From assembly GCA_023248735.1 (NCBI GenBank), contig JAHFDY010000010.1, positions 1 through 42,423 on the forward strand: a stretch of 42,423 nt of DNA, written 5' to 3'. This document shows positions 8,710 through 17,490 of the stretch, in pieces. A program made the position numbers and the translations under genes. The notes below the pieces were generated by a model, which made no database searches, was not told the origin of the DNA, and saw only the letters and a list, made by a program, of their open reading frames with translations. How positions within the stretch are numbered: the first letter of the stretch is position 1; every line of letters starts with the position of its first letter. This stretch comes from Myxococcales bacterium (GTDB lineage: Bacteria > Myxococcota_A > Polyangia > Polyangiales > Polyangiaceae).

Positions 8710-10425
8710 TCAAAACAGCGAGTACCGTTGCGCGAGAGGTAGCACTTTCGCGGGCTCGCATCGCAGCAGCTGCCCATCCGCAAACACCTCATAGGTCTCC
8801 GCGTTCACGCGCATGACTGGCAGAGCGTCGTTCAACTTCATGTCTCGCTTGCCGATGCCGCGGCAGCCCTTCACAGGCCTTACCCATTTGTGAAGGTGCA
8901 GGGCGGCAATGTTGCCTTCTTCGATCGCGCGTTGTGAAACGAACGCGATACTCGTTGCGCCGGTCGCTCGTCCCATCGCTCCGAACATGGGCCGCATGTA
9001 CACCGGTTGTGGAGTTGGGATTGACGCGTTGGGGTCGCCCATTTGTGCCCACGCGATGAACCCTCCCTTGATGACGATCTCGGGCCGAATGCCGAACATT
9101 GCAGGTTTCCAAAGCACAAGGTCAGCCAACTTGCCGACTTCGATCGAGCCGATCTCGTGGCTCATACCGTGCGCAATGGCAGGGTTGATCGTGTACTTCG
9201 AAATGTAACGACGAATGCGCATATTGTCGTTGTTGCCGGTCTCACTATCGAGACGACCGCGCTGGTCTTTCATCTTGTGCGCAGTCTGCCACGTGCGCGT
9301 GAGCACTTCGCCGACGCGCCCCATCGCCTGACTGTCGCTCGAGATGATGCTGATTGCTCCAAGGTCGTGGAGCACATCTTCGGCGGCGATCGTCTCACCG
9401 CGAATGCGACTCTCCGCGAATGCGACGTCTTCGGGAATCTCGCGGTCGAGGTGGTGACACACCATGAGCATGTCCAGATGTTCGTCAAGAGTATTGACTG
9501 TAAATGGCCTTGTCGGATTGGTGGAGCTCGGGATGACGTTCGCTTCGCCACACACGCGGATGATATCCGGTGCGTGACCGCCTCCGGCGCCCTCGGTGTG
9601 GTAGGTGTGAATCGTTCGGCCCTTGAATGCCGCGATGGTGTCGTCGACGTACCCGCTCTCATTGAGCGTGTCCGTATGTAAAGTAACTTGAACATCTTCG
9701 TCGTCGGCGATGCCGAGGCAACAATCGATGGCGAGCGGTCCGCTGCCCCAGTCTTCGTGCAGCTTCAGACCGACAGCTCCGGCGCGAACTTGATCGACGA
9801 GGCCTGTCGAAAGCGACGTGTTGCCCTTGCCAGTGAGTCCTATGTTCAATGGCAGCATGTCGGTGGCTTGCAGCATGAGCTCGATGTGCCGCGCGCCTGG
9901 TGTGCATGTCGTTGCATTGGTGCCCGTTGCGGGACCGGTGCCACCGCCGACGAACGTGGTCACGCCGCTCGCGAGCGCCTCGTACGCCTGCTGCGGGCAG
10001 ATAAAGTGAATGTGGGTGTCGATTCCCCCTGCGGTAACGATCTGGCCTTCCGCGGCGATGGCTTCCGTCGTCACGCCGACGACCATGCCCGGAGTGACGC
10101 CCGCCATAACGCCAGGGTTGCCTGCCTTTCCGATGCCCGCGATGCGGCCATTCTTGATGCCGATGTCAGCTTTGTAGATGCCGGTCCAGTCGACGATGAG
10201 CGCATTCGTGATCACAACGTCGAGCGCTTCGTCGTCACCGATGCCGGCCGCTTGGCCCATGCGATCGCGGAGGACCTTACCCCCTCCAAACTTGCACTCG
10301 TCGCCGTAGGCAGCAAAGTCGCTCTCGACTTCGAGCACGAGATTGGTGTCGCCGAGCGTTACTTTGTCGCCCGTGGTCGGTCCGTACATGTCCGCGTAGT
10401 GCTGACGTAGCATCCGGTAGCTCAT
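8710..10425 (-). CDS. ureC: Urease alpha subunit (nickel amidohydrolase)
   Basis: Catalytic subunit that hydrolyses urea to ammonia and carbamate. At 571 aa it is full length. Visible active-site elements are GGIDTHIHF (two Ni-binding His, about 138 and 140), GLKLHEDWG (Lys near 221, carbamylated to bridge the nickels), [21 protein letters not shown] and the flap [20 protein letters not shown] with the catalytic His. The ATG overlaps the stop of the fused ureAB gene by 4 nt, indicating translational coupling. None of the maturation genes ureD, E, F, G or a urea or nickel transporter is found within the window on either side, so the apoenzyme must be activated by proteins encoded elsewhere. 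Confidence 0.97.
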   Translation of the reverse strand: MSYRMLRQHYADMYGPTTGDKVTLGDTNLVLEVESDFAAYGDECKFGGGKVLRDRMGQAAGIGDDEALDVVITNALIVDWTGIYKADIGIKNGRIAGIGKAGNPGVMAGVTPGMVVGVTTEAIAAEGQIVTAGGIDTHIHFICPQQAYEALASGVTTFVGGGTGPATGTNATTCTPGARHIELMLQATDMLPLNIGLTGKGNTSLSTGLVDQVRAGAVGLKLHEDWGSGPLAIDCCLGIADDEDVQVTLHTDTLNESGYVDDTIAAFKGRTIHTYHTEGAGGGHAPDIIRVCGEANVIPSSTNPTRPFTVNTLDEHLDMLMVCHHLDREIPEDVAFAESRIRGETIAAEDVLHDLGAISIISSDSQAMGRVGEVLTRTWQTAHKMKDQRGRLDSETGNNDNMRIRRYISKYTINPAIAHGMSHEIGSIEVGKLADLVLWKPAMFGIRPEIVIKGGFIAWAQMGDPNASIPTPQPVYMRPMFGAMGRATGATSIAFVSQRAIEEGNIAALHLHKWVRPVKGCRGIGKRDMKLNDALPVMRVNAETYEVFADGQLLRCEPAKVLPLAQRYSLF

Positions 10426-11081
10426 GCGCCCTCCGAGTTTACGGTCTCGACCAAATTGACGGTCTTCGTCATTCCCGGCTCGAACCGAATTGCGGTGCCT
10501 GCGGGAATGTCAAGGCGCTTACCTTGCGACGCGGCGCGATCAAACGAGAGCGCAGCGTTCGTGTCATCGAAGGGGTAGTGGCTTCCCACCTGGATGGGCC
10601 GATCGCCCGTATTCGTAACTTCAAGAGTCACAAATGAGCGGCCCGCGTTGATCTCCACTTCGCCTGCGCTGGTTTCGGTAGCGCCTGGCGTGACGGTTTC
10701 CGTAGAAAGCACGAAACGCGTGGCGTCGGGGACGGGTAGGAAGCTCCCATAGAGCGCAAGAGCGATATCGCCTTGGTCTCGCTCGATTGGGTGGTGCACC
10801 GTGACCAACTTCGTGCCGTCGGGGAACGTGCCTTCGACTTGGACCTCATGGATCATCTCCGCAACGCCCGGCATGACCTGAGCACGCCCAAGCATCGTGC
10901 GCCCGATGTCCATCAGCTCAGCGACTGACCGGCCGTCGCGGATCAACTCCAGCAACTGAGTCGCGATCAAAGCGATCGCTTCTGGATACGAAAGCCGCAA
11001 TCCTCGCGCGAGGCGCTTCTGGGCGAGTACCCCCGCGCCGTGAAGAATAAGCTTGTCCAGATCGCGCTGCGACAGATGCAT
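10422..11081 (-). CDS. ureAB: Fused urease gamma-beta subunit
   Basis: Residues 1-100 match the urease gamma subunit ([54 protein letters not shown]). Residues from about 130 on match the beta subunit ([47 protein letters not shown]). Such fusions are known, for example the small subunit of Helicobacter urease. The expected beta-subunit ending, a GNR-xxFGF-type strand after the LV motif, is missing: the protein stops at [11 protein letters not shown]. The stop overlaps the ureC start, so the short end may reflect a drifted 3' end or a lineage-specific variant. No clear ribosome site precedes the ATG. Confidence 0.93.
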   Translation of the reverse strand: MHLSQRDLDKLILHGAGVLAQKRLARGLRLSYPEAIALIATQLLELIRDGRSVAELMDIGRTMLGRAQVMPGVAEMIHEVQVEGTFPDGTKLVTVHHPIERDQGDIALALYGSFLPVPDATRFVLSTETVTPGATETSAGEVEINAGRSFVTLEVTNTGDRPIQVGSHYPFDDTNAALSFDRAASQGKRLDIPAGTAIRFEPGMTKTVNLVETVNSEGA

Positions 11082-11132
11082 GGGCCACAGTGTCCACGAG
11101 ATGACGCGCGGCGTCAGCGTCTTTTGGTGACT

Positions 11133-11465
11133 TCAACTGCAGGTCATTGAGCAGTAGAGCGTGTCGTCGGCTCCGCACGTGCAGTGAATCACGCAACAAT
11201 TGTCGCCAAAGCAATAGTCGGCGCATGACGTAATCCCTCCGCAAGTCGCACCAGGTGCGCACAGTGCGTCCACTCCTCCACTATCACTATCGCGTCCTAT
11301 CCTGGGCGTGCCTCCATCGTTGGGAGCGGCGTCGCTTGCCGAATCGCGAACGCCCGCGTCCGAAGCGTCGCAGCTGACATCGCGCGCGCCATCATCGGGC
11401 GAAGTTACCTCGTGGATCGTGCAGCCAAGGAGAAGAAGTGAAAACGTCGTCAAGTGCTTGAGCAT
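11133..11465 (-). CDS. Small Cys-rich secreted lipoprotein
   Basis: The N-terminus MLKHLTTFSLLLLGC is a lipoprotein signal peptide with lipobox LLGC. It is followed by an Asp/Ala/Ser-rich linker (about residues 18-60) and a compact C-terminal domain with ten Cys in about 40 residues (APGATCGGITSCADYCFG, DNCCVIHCTCG, YCSMTCS), probably a disulfide-stabilised knot. An upstream ATG at 11483 would add six residues; the start at 11465 gives a tidier signal. It follows the SDH-like gene on the same strand by about 30 nt and precedes ureAB by about 50 nt. No function can be assigned. Short Cys-rich lipoproteins with acidic linkers are typical of myxobacteria. Confidence 0.72.
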   Translation of the reverse strand: MLKHLTTFSLLLLGCTIHEVTSPDDGARDVSCDASDAGVRDSASDAAPNDGGTPRIGRDSDSGGVDALCAPGATCGGITSCADYCFGDNCCVIHCTCGADDTLYCSMTCS

Positions 11466-11495
11466 GCGAGGGAGTGCCCGCACGAAAAGAGGTCG

Positions 11496-12305
11496 TTAAA
11501 GCGCTTTTGCCAATTCGACGTCGAGGGCCGCCCCCATCGCAGCAATGGGGGCTTCTCGTTGCGTGTAGAGTGCAAATTGTGCTGCCGCTTGATGCAGGAG
11601 CATGCGCTCGCCTCCGATCGTCCTTGCGCCTCGCTCCTTTGCGGCCTTGAGCCAGGGAGTGCGCAACGGTCGGTAGACGATGTCCATGACGACGTGATGC
11701 GATTCAATGCGTAACGGATCGATCGGAAAACCATCGCAAACGTCCGCCATGCCGATGCTCGTTGCGTTGACCACGATATCGATCGACGCAAGATCAATTT
11801 CATTGATGGTGGCGGCTCTTGCGTCAAGCGAACCGGCAAGGGCCTCGGCCTTTTCGTGACTGCGGTTGACGATCGTGAGCGCGGCCCCGTGCCTTGCGAT
11901 GCCCGTCGCAACGGCTCGCGCCGCACCGCCAGCACCGACGACGAGAACACGCTTGCCGGTCAGTTCCGAAACCTCAAGGAGGGCGCGCGCCCCTCCGATC
12001 CAATCTGTGTTGTGACCCACGAGGTGACCATTCGTGTTAACGATGGTGTTCACCGCGCCCATCTTGGCGGCATCCGCGTCGATGGTGTCGAGCAGCGGCA
12101 TCACGCTCTCCTTGAACGGGTACGATACGCCAATACCTCGTATCCCAAGGGCGCGGATCGACGCTATGGCACTCGCGACATTCGTAACGCCGAACGGTAC
12201 ATAGTGCCAATTAAGGCTGAGCGCGCGGTAGCCTGCGTTGTGCATTGCGGCGCCCGTGCTCACGGGGTGGAGGGAGAACGACCCACAGAGAATCGGGAGC
12301 GTCAT
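11496..12305 (-). CDS. Shikimate dehydrogenase-like NAD(P) oxidoreductase (HI0607/SdhL-type rather than classical AroE)
   Basis: A 269-residue Rossmann enzyme of the shikimate/quinate dehydrogenase family. The catalytic Lys is present in VSYPFKE and the catalytic Asp in HNTDWIGG; the cofactor loop VLVVGAGGAARAVATG and the NADP-type NRSHEK follow. The usual shikimate-binding SxSPxxHN is replaced by STGAAMHN, and GxNVTxPxK by GIGVSYPFK. The string ALGIRGIGVSYPFKE and this substitution pattern recall, from memory, the Haemophilus HI0607 SDH-like group, whose true substrate is unclear. It could still act as the only shikimate dehydrogenase if no classical AroE exists elsewhere. It is divergent from the propeller lipoprotein gene. 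Confidence 0.85.
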   Translation of the reverse strand: MTLPILCGSFSLHPVSTGAAMHNAGYRALSLNWHYVPFGVTNVASAIASIRALGIRGIGVSYPFKESVMPLLDTIDADAAKMGAVNTIVNTNGHLVGHNTDWIGGARALLEVSELTGKRVLVVGAGGAARAVATGIARHGAALTIVNRSHEKAEALAGSLDARAATINEIDLASIDIVVNATSIGMADVCDGFPIDPLRIESHHVVMDIVYRPLRTPWLKAAKERGARTIGGERMLLHQAAAQFALYTQREAPIAAMGAALDVELAKAL

Positions 12306-12386
12306 CGGCCCGAGCGTATCGTATTGGGCTTCTCGCCGCTGGTCGCGATACTCTCTTGCTCGAGCGGGTAGGGTAACGGAGGAATC

Positions 12387-14012
12387 ATGAGTCGCAAGAC
12401 GTTACGGAATGGTCGCGTTTTCGCGGTGGTCGCTATTCAGCTGAGCGCGCTCGGCTGCAGCTCGTACTCCGGTGAGGCGGCCGACGCTGCAGTCGACGCG
12501 GCGAGCGACGCCAGCGGCGGACCCCTCGATGGCACTGTGAACGACGCCACGGCCGACGCCAAGGCGCCCCAGCCTGACGGGGCACCGGATGCGAAGCCGG
12601 ACGTCAATATTCTTGACGGTGGTAAGGACGCGGACGCAACCGCACCCGACGCGCCGATCGATGGTCCACTCGACTCTCCGATCGAAGCTGCGCCTCCCGA
12701 CACTGGCGGCGATGCAACTCCGGAAGCAGCCGTCGCCGATACGGGTAGCGATGCGCCTGTCGTCGTGAACATTCCTCAACTCGCGTACAAGGGTGTTGAG
12801 CTCATTAGCGTTTCGACCGCGGGCGCGCAGGCGAACGCGGATTGCGACTCGGTGAGGGCGTCGGATGACAAGCGTTTCATCGGCTTCTTCTCGACCGCGA
12901 GCAATCTCGTGGTGGGTGACACCAACGCACTGAGCGACGTGTTCATTCGCGACCGTGGGCTAAGTACGACGAAGCTCGTGAGCGTCGGTCTCGGTGGCAA
13001 TCCTGCGAACGGGGCCTCCCACGGTGGCTACGTCGCTGCGAGTGGCTCGCATGTTGGGTTTGTTTCGGGCGCATTCAACTTGGTCACGGGTGACAACAAC
13101 GCAAAGGACGACATCTTCGTTTATGATGTGGGCAGCGGCGCCGTCGAACGCGTTAGCGTCGCCACTGGCGGTGCTGAGGCGAACGGGAGCTCGGACGCTG
13201 CGATCGTGTCAGACGACGGTCGCTTCGTGGCGTTCGAGTCCGATGCGACAAACCTCGTAACGGGGGACACCAACGCGGTGACGGATGTTTTTCTGCGTGA
13301 TCGCGTCCAGAACACCACTATCCGTGTCAGCGTCGGAGCGGGCGGAGCGCAGGGAAATGCGCTGAGTCGGCGCCCGCATCTGTCCGGCGACGGCAGATTT
13401 GTCGTGTACGAGTCGGATGCGACGAATCTCGTCGCCAGTGACACCAACGGGGTGCGCGATATTTTTCTCTACACTGTTTCGAGCCAAGTGACCGTTCGCC
13501 TGTCGGAGACGTCGTCGGCCGTTCAGGGGAATGCCTTGAGTGACCGCGCTGTCATGTCAAGCACAGGCCTCTACGGCGTCTTCCGCTCGGCGTCGTCGAA
13601 CCTTGTGACAGGTGACACGAACAACCTCATTGATCTTTTCCGTGTGGGCAACTCGACGCCGCGCGAGCTCTTGCGCCTCGCAAGCGTCCAGACCTCCTTC
13701 GGTCTCGCACGCGCATCGATTTCCACCAACGGGAACATTGTTGCCGCTGAGAGCCTCGATACGTTTGGGAAATCGATCGATCAGAACAACGCCTCTGACA
13801 TCTTCGTTTGGGATCTGAGTACGATACCTGCCGCCGCCCCGAACTTGATCAGCTGTACGTCGAGCGGCAGCGCTGCAAATGGTGCGTCGATAGGGCCGTT
13901 CCTGACTTCAGACGGCTCGCACATCCTGTACCGCAGCTCCGCGACGAATTTGAACGGCATCACCGATACGAACGGCTTTGCTGACGTGTTCCTCAGTCGC
14001 GTGCTGCCGTAG
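12387..14012 (+). CDS. Lipoprotein with TolB/WD40-like beta-propeller repeats
   Basis: The 541-residue product starts with a basic region and hydrophobic core ending in LSALGCSS (lipobox). An Asp/Ala/Pro-rich low-complexity linker (about residues 28-130) leads to a domain of roughly seven repeats of about 55 residues. The repeat core resembles [17 protein letters not shown]-x-GDTN-xx-DVFLRD followed by [17 protein letters not shown]40-type repeats of this kind fold as a beta-propeller, and the recurrent GDTNxxxD could bind calcium. A good ribosome site (GGAGGAATC) precedes the ATG. The protein is probably surface-anchored; function is unknown. The 80-nt gap to the divergent upstream gene must hold both promoters. 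Confidence 0.85.
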   Translation: MSRKTLRNGRVFAVVAIQLSALGCSSYSGEAADAAVDAASDASGGPLDGTVNDATADAKAPQPDGAPDAKPDVNILDGGKDADATAPDAPIDGPLDSPIEAAPPDTGGDATPEAAVADTGSDAPVVVNIPQLAYKGVELISVSTAGAQANADCDSVRASDDKRFIGFFSTASNLVVGDTNALSDVFIRDRGLSTTKLVSVGLGGNPANGASHGGYVAASGSHVGFVSGAFNLVTGDNNAKDDIFVYDVGSGAVERVSVATGGAEANGSSDAAIVSDDGRFVAFESDATNLVTGDTNAVTDVFLRDRVQNTTIRVSVGAGGAQGNALSRRPHLSGDGRFVVYESDATNLVASDTNGVRDIFLYTVSSQVTVRLSETSSAVQGNALSDRAVMSSTGLYGVFRSASSNLVTGDTNNLIDLFRVGNSTPRELLRLASVQTSFGLARASISTNGNIVAAESLDTFGKSIDQNNASDIFVWDLSTIPAAAPNLISCTSSGSAANGASIGPFLTSDGSHILYRSSATNLNGITDTNGFADVFLSRVLP

Positions 14013-14061
14013 AATAGTCTGGTTCGCGCGCGCTTGCACATCGTGGTCTACTGGGCGGCTC

Positions 14062-15342
14062 ATGGACGCGATTCTCATTAAGGGTAGCCGCGAGCCGCTG
14101 CGGGGCAGCGTGCGGATCAGCGGTGCGAAGAACGCCGCGCTCCCTATCCTGTGTGCGACATTGCTTTCCGACGGCGCGAGTCGCTTACGCAACGTTCCCA
14201 AGCTCCGTGACATTGATACCACCGCCGCGCTTCTTCGATTTCTAGGTCGCAAGGTGGTGGTCGAAGCGCCCGAAATTACGATCGCTCCCGGCGCCTGCTC
14301 TCGTCCGGAGGCACCCTACGAACTCGTCAAGCAAATGCGCGCCAGCGTGCTCGTCCTCGGACCCCTTGTTGCACGCTACGGTCGCGCAAAGGTATCGCTG
14401 CCTGGTGGCTGCGCGATTGGTGCGCGACCGGTTGACCAACATCTCAAGGGCCTCGAAGCGATGGGTTGCACGATCCAGCTCGAGCGAGGTTACGTTTCCG
14501 CGCTCGGGCCCGACGGTGGTGGGCGCCTAAGGGGTGCAGAGGTGCACTTCGACATGCCCACGGTCACCGGCACCGAGAACATCATGATGGCGGCGGCACT
14601 CGCCCGTGGTCGTAGCACGCTCATCAATTGCGCCCGCGAGCCCGAAATCGAAGAGCTTGGCCGCATCTTGAACAAGATGGGCGCCGTCGTCGACGGTGCG
14701 GGAACGGACGTGATTCACATCGAGGGAGCCAGCGAGCTCGCGCCGTTCGACCATGCGATCATTCCCGACCGCATTGAGGCCGGCACGTACATGGTTGCCG
14801 CGGCAATGATCGAAGGTTCTGACGTCCTCATCGAAGGCGCCGAGCTCAACGATCTTGAGGCGCTGGTGTCAAAGTTGCGGATGGCAAACGTCACCGTGAA
14901 AAGCGAAGGTCGGAATGTGCGCGTGAGTCGAACGGGTCCGCTCAAGCCGGTGAACATCACAACGGGGCCTCATCCTGGATTCCCGACCGACATGCAGGCG
15001 CAGCTCATGGTGCTCATGTGCCTTGCCGAAGGTGAGAGTGTCATCACCGAGACGATTTTTGAGAACCGTTTCATGCACGTTCCGGAGCTGCAGCGCATGG
15101 GCGCGGACATCGTACTTCGAGGTCGCGTCGCGGTAGTCAATGGTGTTGACGAATTGTACGGCGCGAGCGTGATGGCGACGGATCTCCGTGCCAGCGCATC
15201 GCTCGTTGTGGCGGGGATCGCCGCGCGCGAAGAGACCGAAGTGCGCCGCGTTTACCACATCGATCGCGGGTACGAACGAATCGAAGAGAAGTTCCGGGGA
15301 ATGGGCGTGCGCATCGAGCGCGTGGTGGGCGCGGACGGCTGA
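14062..15342 (+). CDS. murA: UDP-N-acetylglucosamine 1-carboxyvinyltransferase
   Basis: This enzyme catalyses the first committed step of peptidoglycan synthesis, transferring enolpyruvate from PEP to UDP-GlcNAc in the cytoplasm. The 426-residue protein shows the conserved [16 protein letters not shown] near the N-terminus (substrate Lys and Asn) and the catalytic-loop Cys in [19 protein letters not shown]. Having Cys and not Asp predicts fosfomycin sensitivity. [24 protein letters not shown] and GFPTDMQAQ are also typical. The track start at 13978 adds a non-conserved extension; the ATG at 14062 (MDAILIKG) matches the family. It converges with the following lipoprotein gene with only 9 nt between stops. 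Confidence 0.96.
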   Translation: MDAILIKGSREPLRGSVRISGAKNAALPILCATLLSDGASRLRNVPKLRDIDTTAALLRFLGRKVVVEAPEITIAPGACSRPEAPYELVKQMRASVLVLGPLVARYGRAKVSLPGGCAIGARPVDQHLKGLEAMGCTIQLERGYVSALGPDGGGRLRGAEVHFDMPTVTGTENIMMAAALARGRSTLINCAREPEIEELGRILNKMGAVVDGAGTDVIHIEGASELAPFDHAIIPDRIEAGTYMVAAAMIEGSDVLIEGAELNDLEALVSKLRMANVTVKSEGRNVRVSRTGPLKPVNITTGPHPGFPTDMQAQLMVLMCLAEGESVITETIFENRFMHVPELQRMGADIVLRGRVAVVNGVDELYGASVMATDLRASASLVVAGIAAREETEVRRVYHIDRGYERIEEKFRGMGVRIERVVGADG

Positions 15343-15351
15343 TGGCGCTGC

Positions 15352-16422
15352 TCAGTCGCAAGCTGCCGTGTTGACAGCGCTGACTTCCCGCTTCTGGAGG
15401 TGCACCCGAACGACATCGCCCAAGTTGGGCTTGCCATACACGAGCGCAAGCTCAAATGGACCGCTCTTGCCGGACCAAACGCCCTCGGCCGAGCGCCGAG
15501 GCAAGGTCAATGTGCTTGACGTTTTGCCGGTTGCGGCATCGAAGAAGTGTACCTTCTCGCCGGTGTCGGAGACGATCGCCCATAGCGTTTCGTCGATTGG
15601 GTGAAGTGGCGTGGGGCCCAGTCCGATGGCGATATCGGTGGTGGTTACGGTTGCCTTTGGGTTCATGGGATCGATCGTAGCGAGCGTGCACAAGCCCTGG
15701 GAGCAAAGGCGAAGTGCGATTCGATGTTCCGTCCACCAAAGTTGGCGCGCTGGCTTTTCGCCCAATGCGAGTTTGTAAAGTGTCTTGACGACAAAGTGAT
15801 CGACACCTTTTGGCCTGAGCTCTTGCACCACGAGCGCGTTGGCGCCGTCGATGAACGCGAAGTGCTTGCGGTCGGCGCTGATGTCGGCGGTGAGCAGCCT
15901 CTGTTTGGTGGCGTGCGGACTCGAATCATCGCTGTCGAGGTCCACCGTATCTGGCGTCGCGCCTGACGTGCTGATCACGCAGCAGTAGTCGAGCTGGCCC
16001 TCGCGTCGTCGGTCGCACATCTTGACGCCGCTTCTTACGCCCCACAAGACGCGCTTTAGCGGGTGCTCGGGTGGTTCCGGTTTCGAACGCGCTTCGGGGG
16101 GAATGTCGGCAAATGCGACGAGCGCATTGGTCATCATCTGCAATTCGATGCAGCGATCGACCTGGTTTGGCCCGACGCAATAGGCGAGGCCTGCAGGCGA
16201 CCACCAGCTGCGTCCCAGCGAAAACATGCTTCTCTCAGCTACATTTAGGCACGATCTTTCACGATTCGTTGTTCGGGCCTTTGCGCTAACGGGGTGCGAT
16301 GCGCTTGAAGACGGCTCCAAGCGCGCGTCGCCGTGCGCTCTCCCCTTGCTGGACGCGCACGTTGAGTCGCATGCTCCGAGGAAAAAAGTGAGCAGCCATG
16401 TTGTCGTCGTGCCCACGCGCAT
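15352..16422 (-). CDS. Secreted lipoprotein, beta-propeller-like, unknown function
   Basis: The 356-residue product begins MRVGTTTTWLLTFFLGACDS, a lipoprotein signal with lipobox LGAC. The mature part contains blade-like stretches such as KHFAFIDGANALVVQEL, ARQLWWTEHRIALRLC, GPTPLHPIDETLWAIVSD and EKVHFFDAATGKTSSTLTL, compatible with a WD40/quinoprotein-like propeller. Several Cys (CVGPNQVDRC, CDRRREGQLDYCC) suggest disulfides. It is the last of three minus-strand genes, 13 nt after the ComEA-like gene, so it is probably co-transcribed. No enzymatic motif was recognised. Confidence 0.75.
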   Translation of the reverse strand: MRVGTTTTWLLTFFLGACDSTCASSKGRAHGDARLEPSSSASHPVSAKARTTNRERSCLNVAERSMFSLGRSWWSPAGLAYCVGPNQVDRCIELQMMTNALVAFADIPPEARSKPEPPEHPLKRVLWGVRSGVKMCDRRREGQLDYCCVISTSGATPDTVDLDSDDSSPHATKQRLLTADISADRKHFAFIDGANALVVQELRPKGVDHFVVKTLYKLALGEKPARQLWWTEHRIALRLCSQGLCTLATIDPMNPKATVTTTDIAIGLGPTPLHPIDETLWAIVSDTGEKVHFFDAATGKTSSTLTLPRRSAEGVWSGKSGPFELALVYGKPNLGDVVRVHLQKREVSAVNTAACD

Positions 16423-16435
16423 GGCCGCTCGTCTA

Positions 16436-16993
16436 TCACTGTGGTGGCGATGCGTCAGGACTTGCCGGTGGGTCGCATGTGAATCGTAACAGCGGGCGTA
16501 TCTTTGCGAGTCGTTTGCGCCCGAGACCTTTGACGCGAAGTAGATCTTCCGGACGCCTTAGCTTGCCGAGGCGTGCACGAAGCTCGACGATTGCTTTGGC
16601 TCGCTTCTCCCCGACGCCAGGCAGGTGGCGTAGTGTTTCAGGATTGGCGTCGTTGATGCACACGTACCCTTGGGCAGTCATGCCGGACGGCGCCGCTGAG
16701 GGTGCGACAGCCGACACCGTTTCGGGCGGCGGACCTAAAGACGACGGGGAAGCCGAGGAAGGAGCAGGCGCTTCCACCGTGGGCATGCCGCTTGTCGACT
16801 TTTGAACCGTAACTGCGCGCGAGGGCGTAACGGCGCCCAGGGCCATGAGGCTCGCGACGACAATGACGCCGAAGGTCACCTTGACGAGTTGACGATGCCT
16901 GTCGAGTGCAGCGTGCACCGATGCCAGCCGCGACAGGAGCGCGTCCCGGACCGAGCGTTTGTTCGCGCGCGGCCCAGGTTGCATTGGCGCCAT
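16436..16993 (-). CDS. ComEA-like helix-hairpin-helix DNA-binding protein
   Basis: The protein of 185 residues has a basic N-terminus, one membrane segment (about residues 38-58, VKVTFGVIVVASLMALGAV), a Pro/Ser/Ala-rich linker and a C-terminal tandem helix-hairpin-helix domain: INDANPETLRHLPGVGEKRA, then RRPEDLLRVKGLGRKRLAKI. This is the ComEA layout, a membrane-anchored, periplasm-facing dsDNA-binding protein of natural transformation, but related HhH proteins exist with no competence role. It lies 4 nt after the small 82-residue gene and 13 nt before the lipoprotein gene. No other competence pilus gene is adjacent; comM and recA occur 12 kb away in the window. Confidence 0.8.
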   Translation of the reverse strand: MAPMQPGPRANKRSVRDALLSRLASVHAALDRHRQLVKVTFGVIVVASLMALGAVTPSRAVTVQKSTSGMPTVEAPAPSSASPSSLGPPPETVSAVAPSAAPSGMTAQGYVCINDANPETLRHLPGVGEKRAKAIVELRARLGKLRRPEDLLRVKGLGRKRLAKIRPLLRFTCDPPASPDASPPQ

Positions 16994-16997
16994 CGGG

Positions 16998-17246
16998 CTA
17001 GCTCAACCCGAGTGAGGCGCCAGGGGGACGCGTTCGTTGGCGCTCTCCCCCTCCGGCGGTTTCAGGAGGCGGCTCCCAATCACGCACTTGGAGCGACCCG
17101 TTGGTGGGGACGGCGTCGAGTTTCAAATTGAGCGACCCGTCTTTGTTCACAAACCCGACGCCGATGCGAACCCAGTAACTCTTGCCGGGGGCGCGTTCGA
17201 CGACCGTGTAGACGACCTTCATTTGCTTCGATTGACTATTGTCCAT
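16998..17246 (-). CDS. Small conserved protein of unknown function
   Basis: An 82-residue protein whose core reads VVYTVVERAPGKSYWVRIGVGFVNKDGSLNLKLDAVPTNGSLQVRDW. This pattern (aromatic-W-x-RIG, F-x-NKDGS, L-x-LDA-x-P-x-G) resembles a widespread family of short proteobacterial hypothetical proteins that I recognise by shape but cannot name. The tail after residue 58 is Pro/Gly/Arg-rich and probably disordered. AGGTAAAGAAA before the ATG gives an acceptable ribosome site. It is the first gene of the minus-strand trio with the ComEA-like protein. No signal peptide, so it is likely cytoplasmic. Confidence 0.7.
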   Translation of the reverse strand: MDNSQSKQMKVVYTVVERAPGKSYWVRIGVGFVNKDGSLNLKLDAVPTNGSLQVRDWEPPPETAGGGERQRTRPPGASLGLS

Positions 17247-17450
17247 TTTCTTTACCTTTCAGCTGGGCCGACCCAAACCGAGTCAGCGATGCGTCTAGGT
17301 ATTGCGAGAGGCATGCCGTGCTAGAGCCGAGTGAAATGGCGAGAATCGTTGTTCTCAGACCCGTCGCGGACGGTTCTTTGAGTGCCCTTGGACAGCAATT
17401 CGGTCTGATCCTGGCGCGCGGGTTTGATGCCATGGTAGGTATTCACTAGG

Positions 17451-17468
17451 CCCTGCCCGACGGCAGGG
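17451..17468. promoter_or_regulatory. Hairpin in the 5' region of the DUF362 gene
   Basis: CCCTGCC-CGAC-GGCAGGG forms a perfect 7-bp stem with a 4-nt loop, 22 nt before the ATG at 17491 and just upstream of its GGAGG ribosome site. No T-run follows on either strand, so it is not a clear terminator. It may be a 5'-UTR structure or a dyad operator. It lies in the 244-nt divergent region 17247-17490, in which I see no gene. Confidence 0.4.
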
Positions 17469-17490
17469 AAGGACCCTTGGAGGCCGCGCT

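Noticed and set aside
9043-10410. Plus-strand ORFs of 212 and 240 aa inside ureC
   Set aside because: They are antisense shadows of a urease alpha subunit with complete active-site motifs.
11102-11116. TGACGC-GCG-GCGTCA hairpin between the Cys-rich lipoprotein and ureAB
   Set aside because: The stem is only 6 bp with a 3-nt loop, and the following T-run (TCTTTT) is on the strand opposite to both genes, so a terminator role is not supported.
12326-12354. TTGGGC-N17-GATACT as promoter for the propeller lipoprotein
   Set aside because: Only about half of the consensus bases match; chance occurrence is likely at this GC content.
17236-17433. 65-aa minus ORF upstream of the small conserved gene
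   Set aside because: Overlaps the start of the 82-aa gene, lacks a ribosome site and has Arg/Ser-rich shadow composition.
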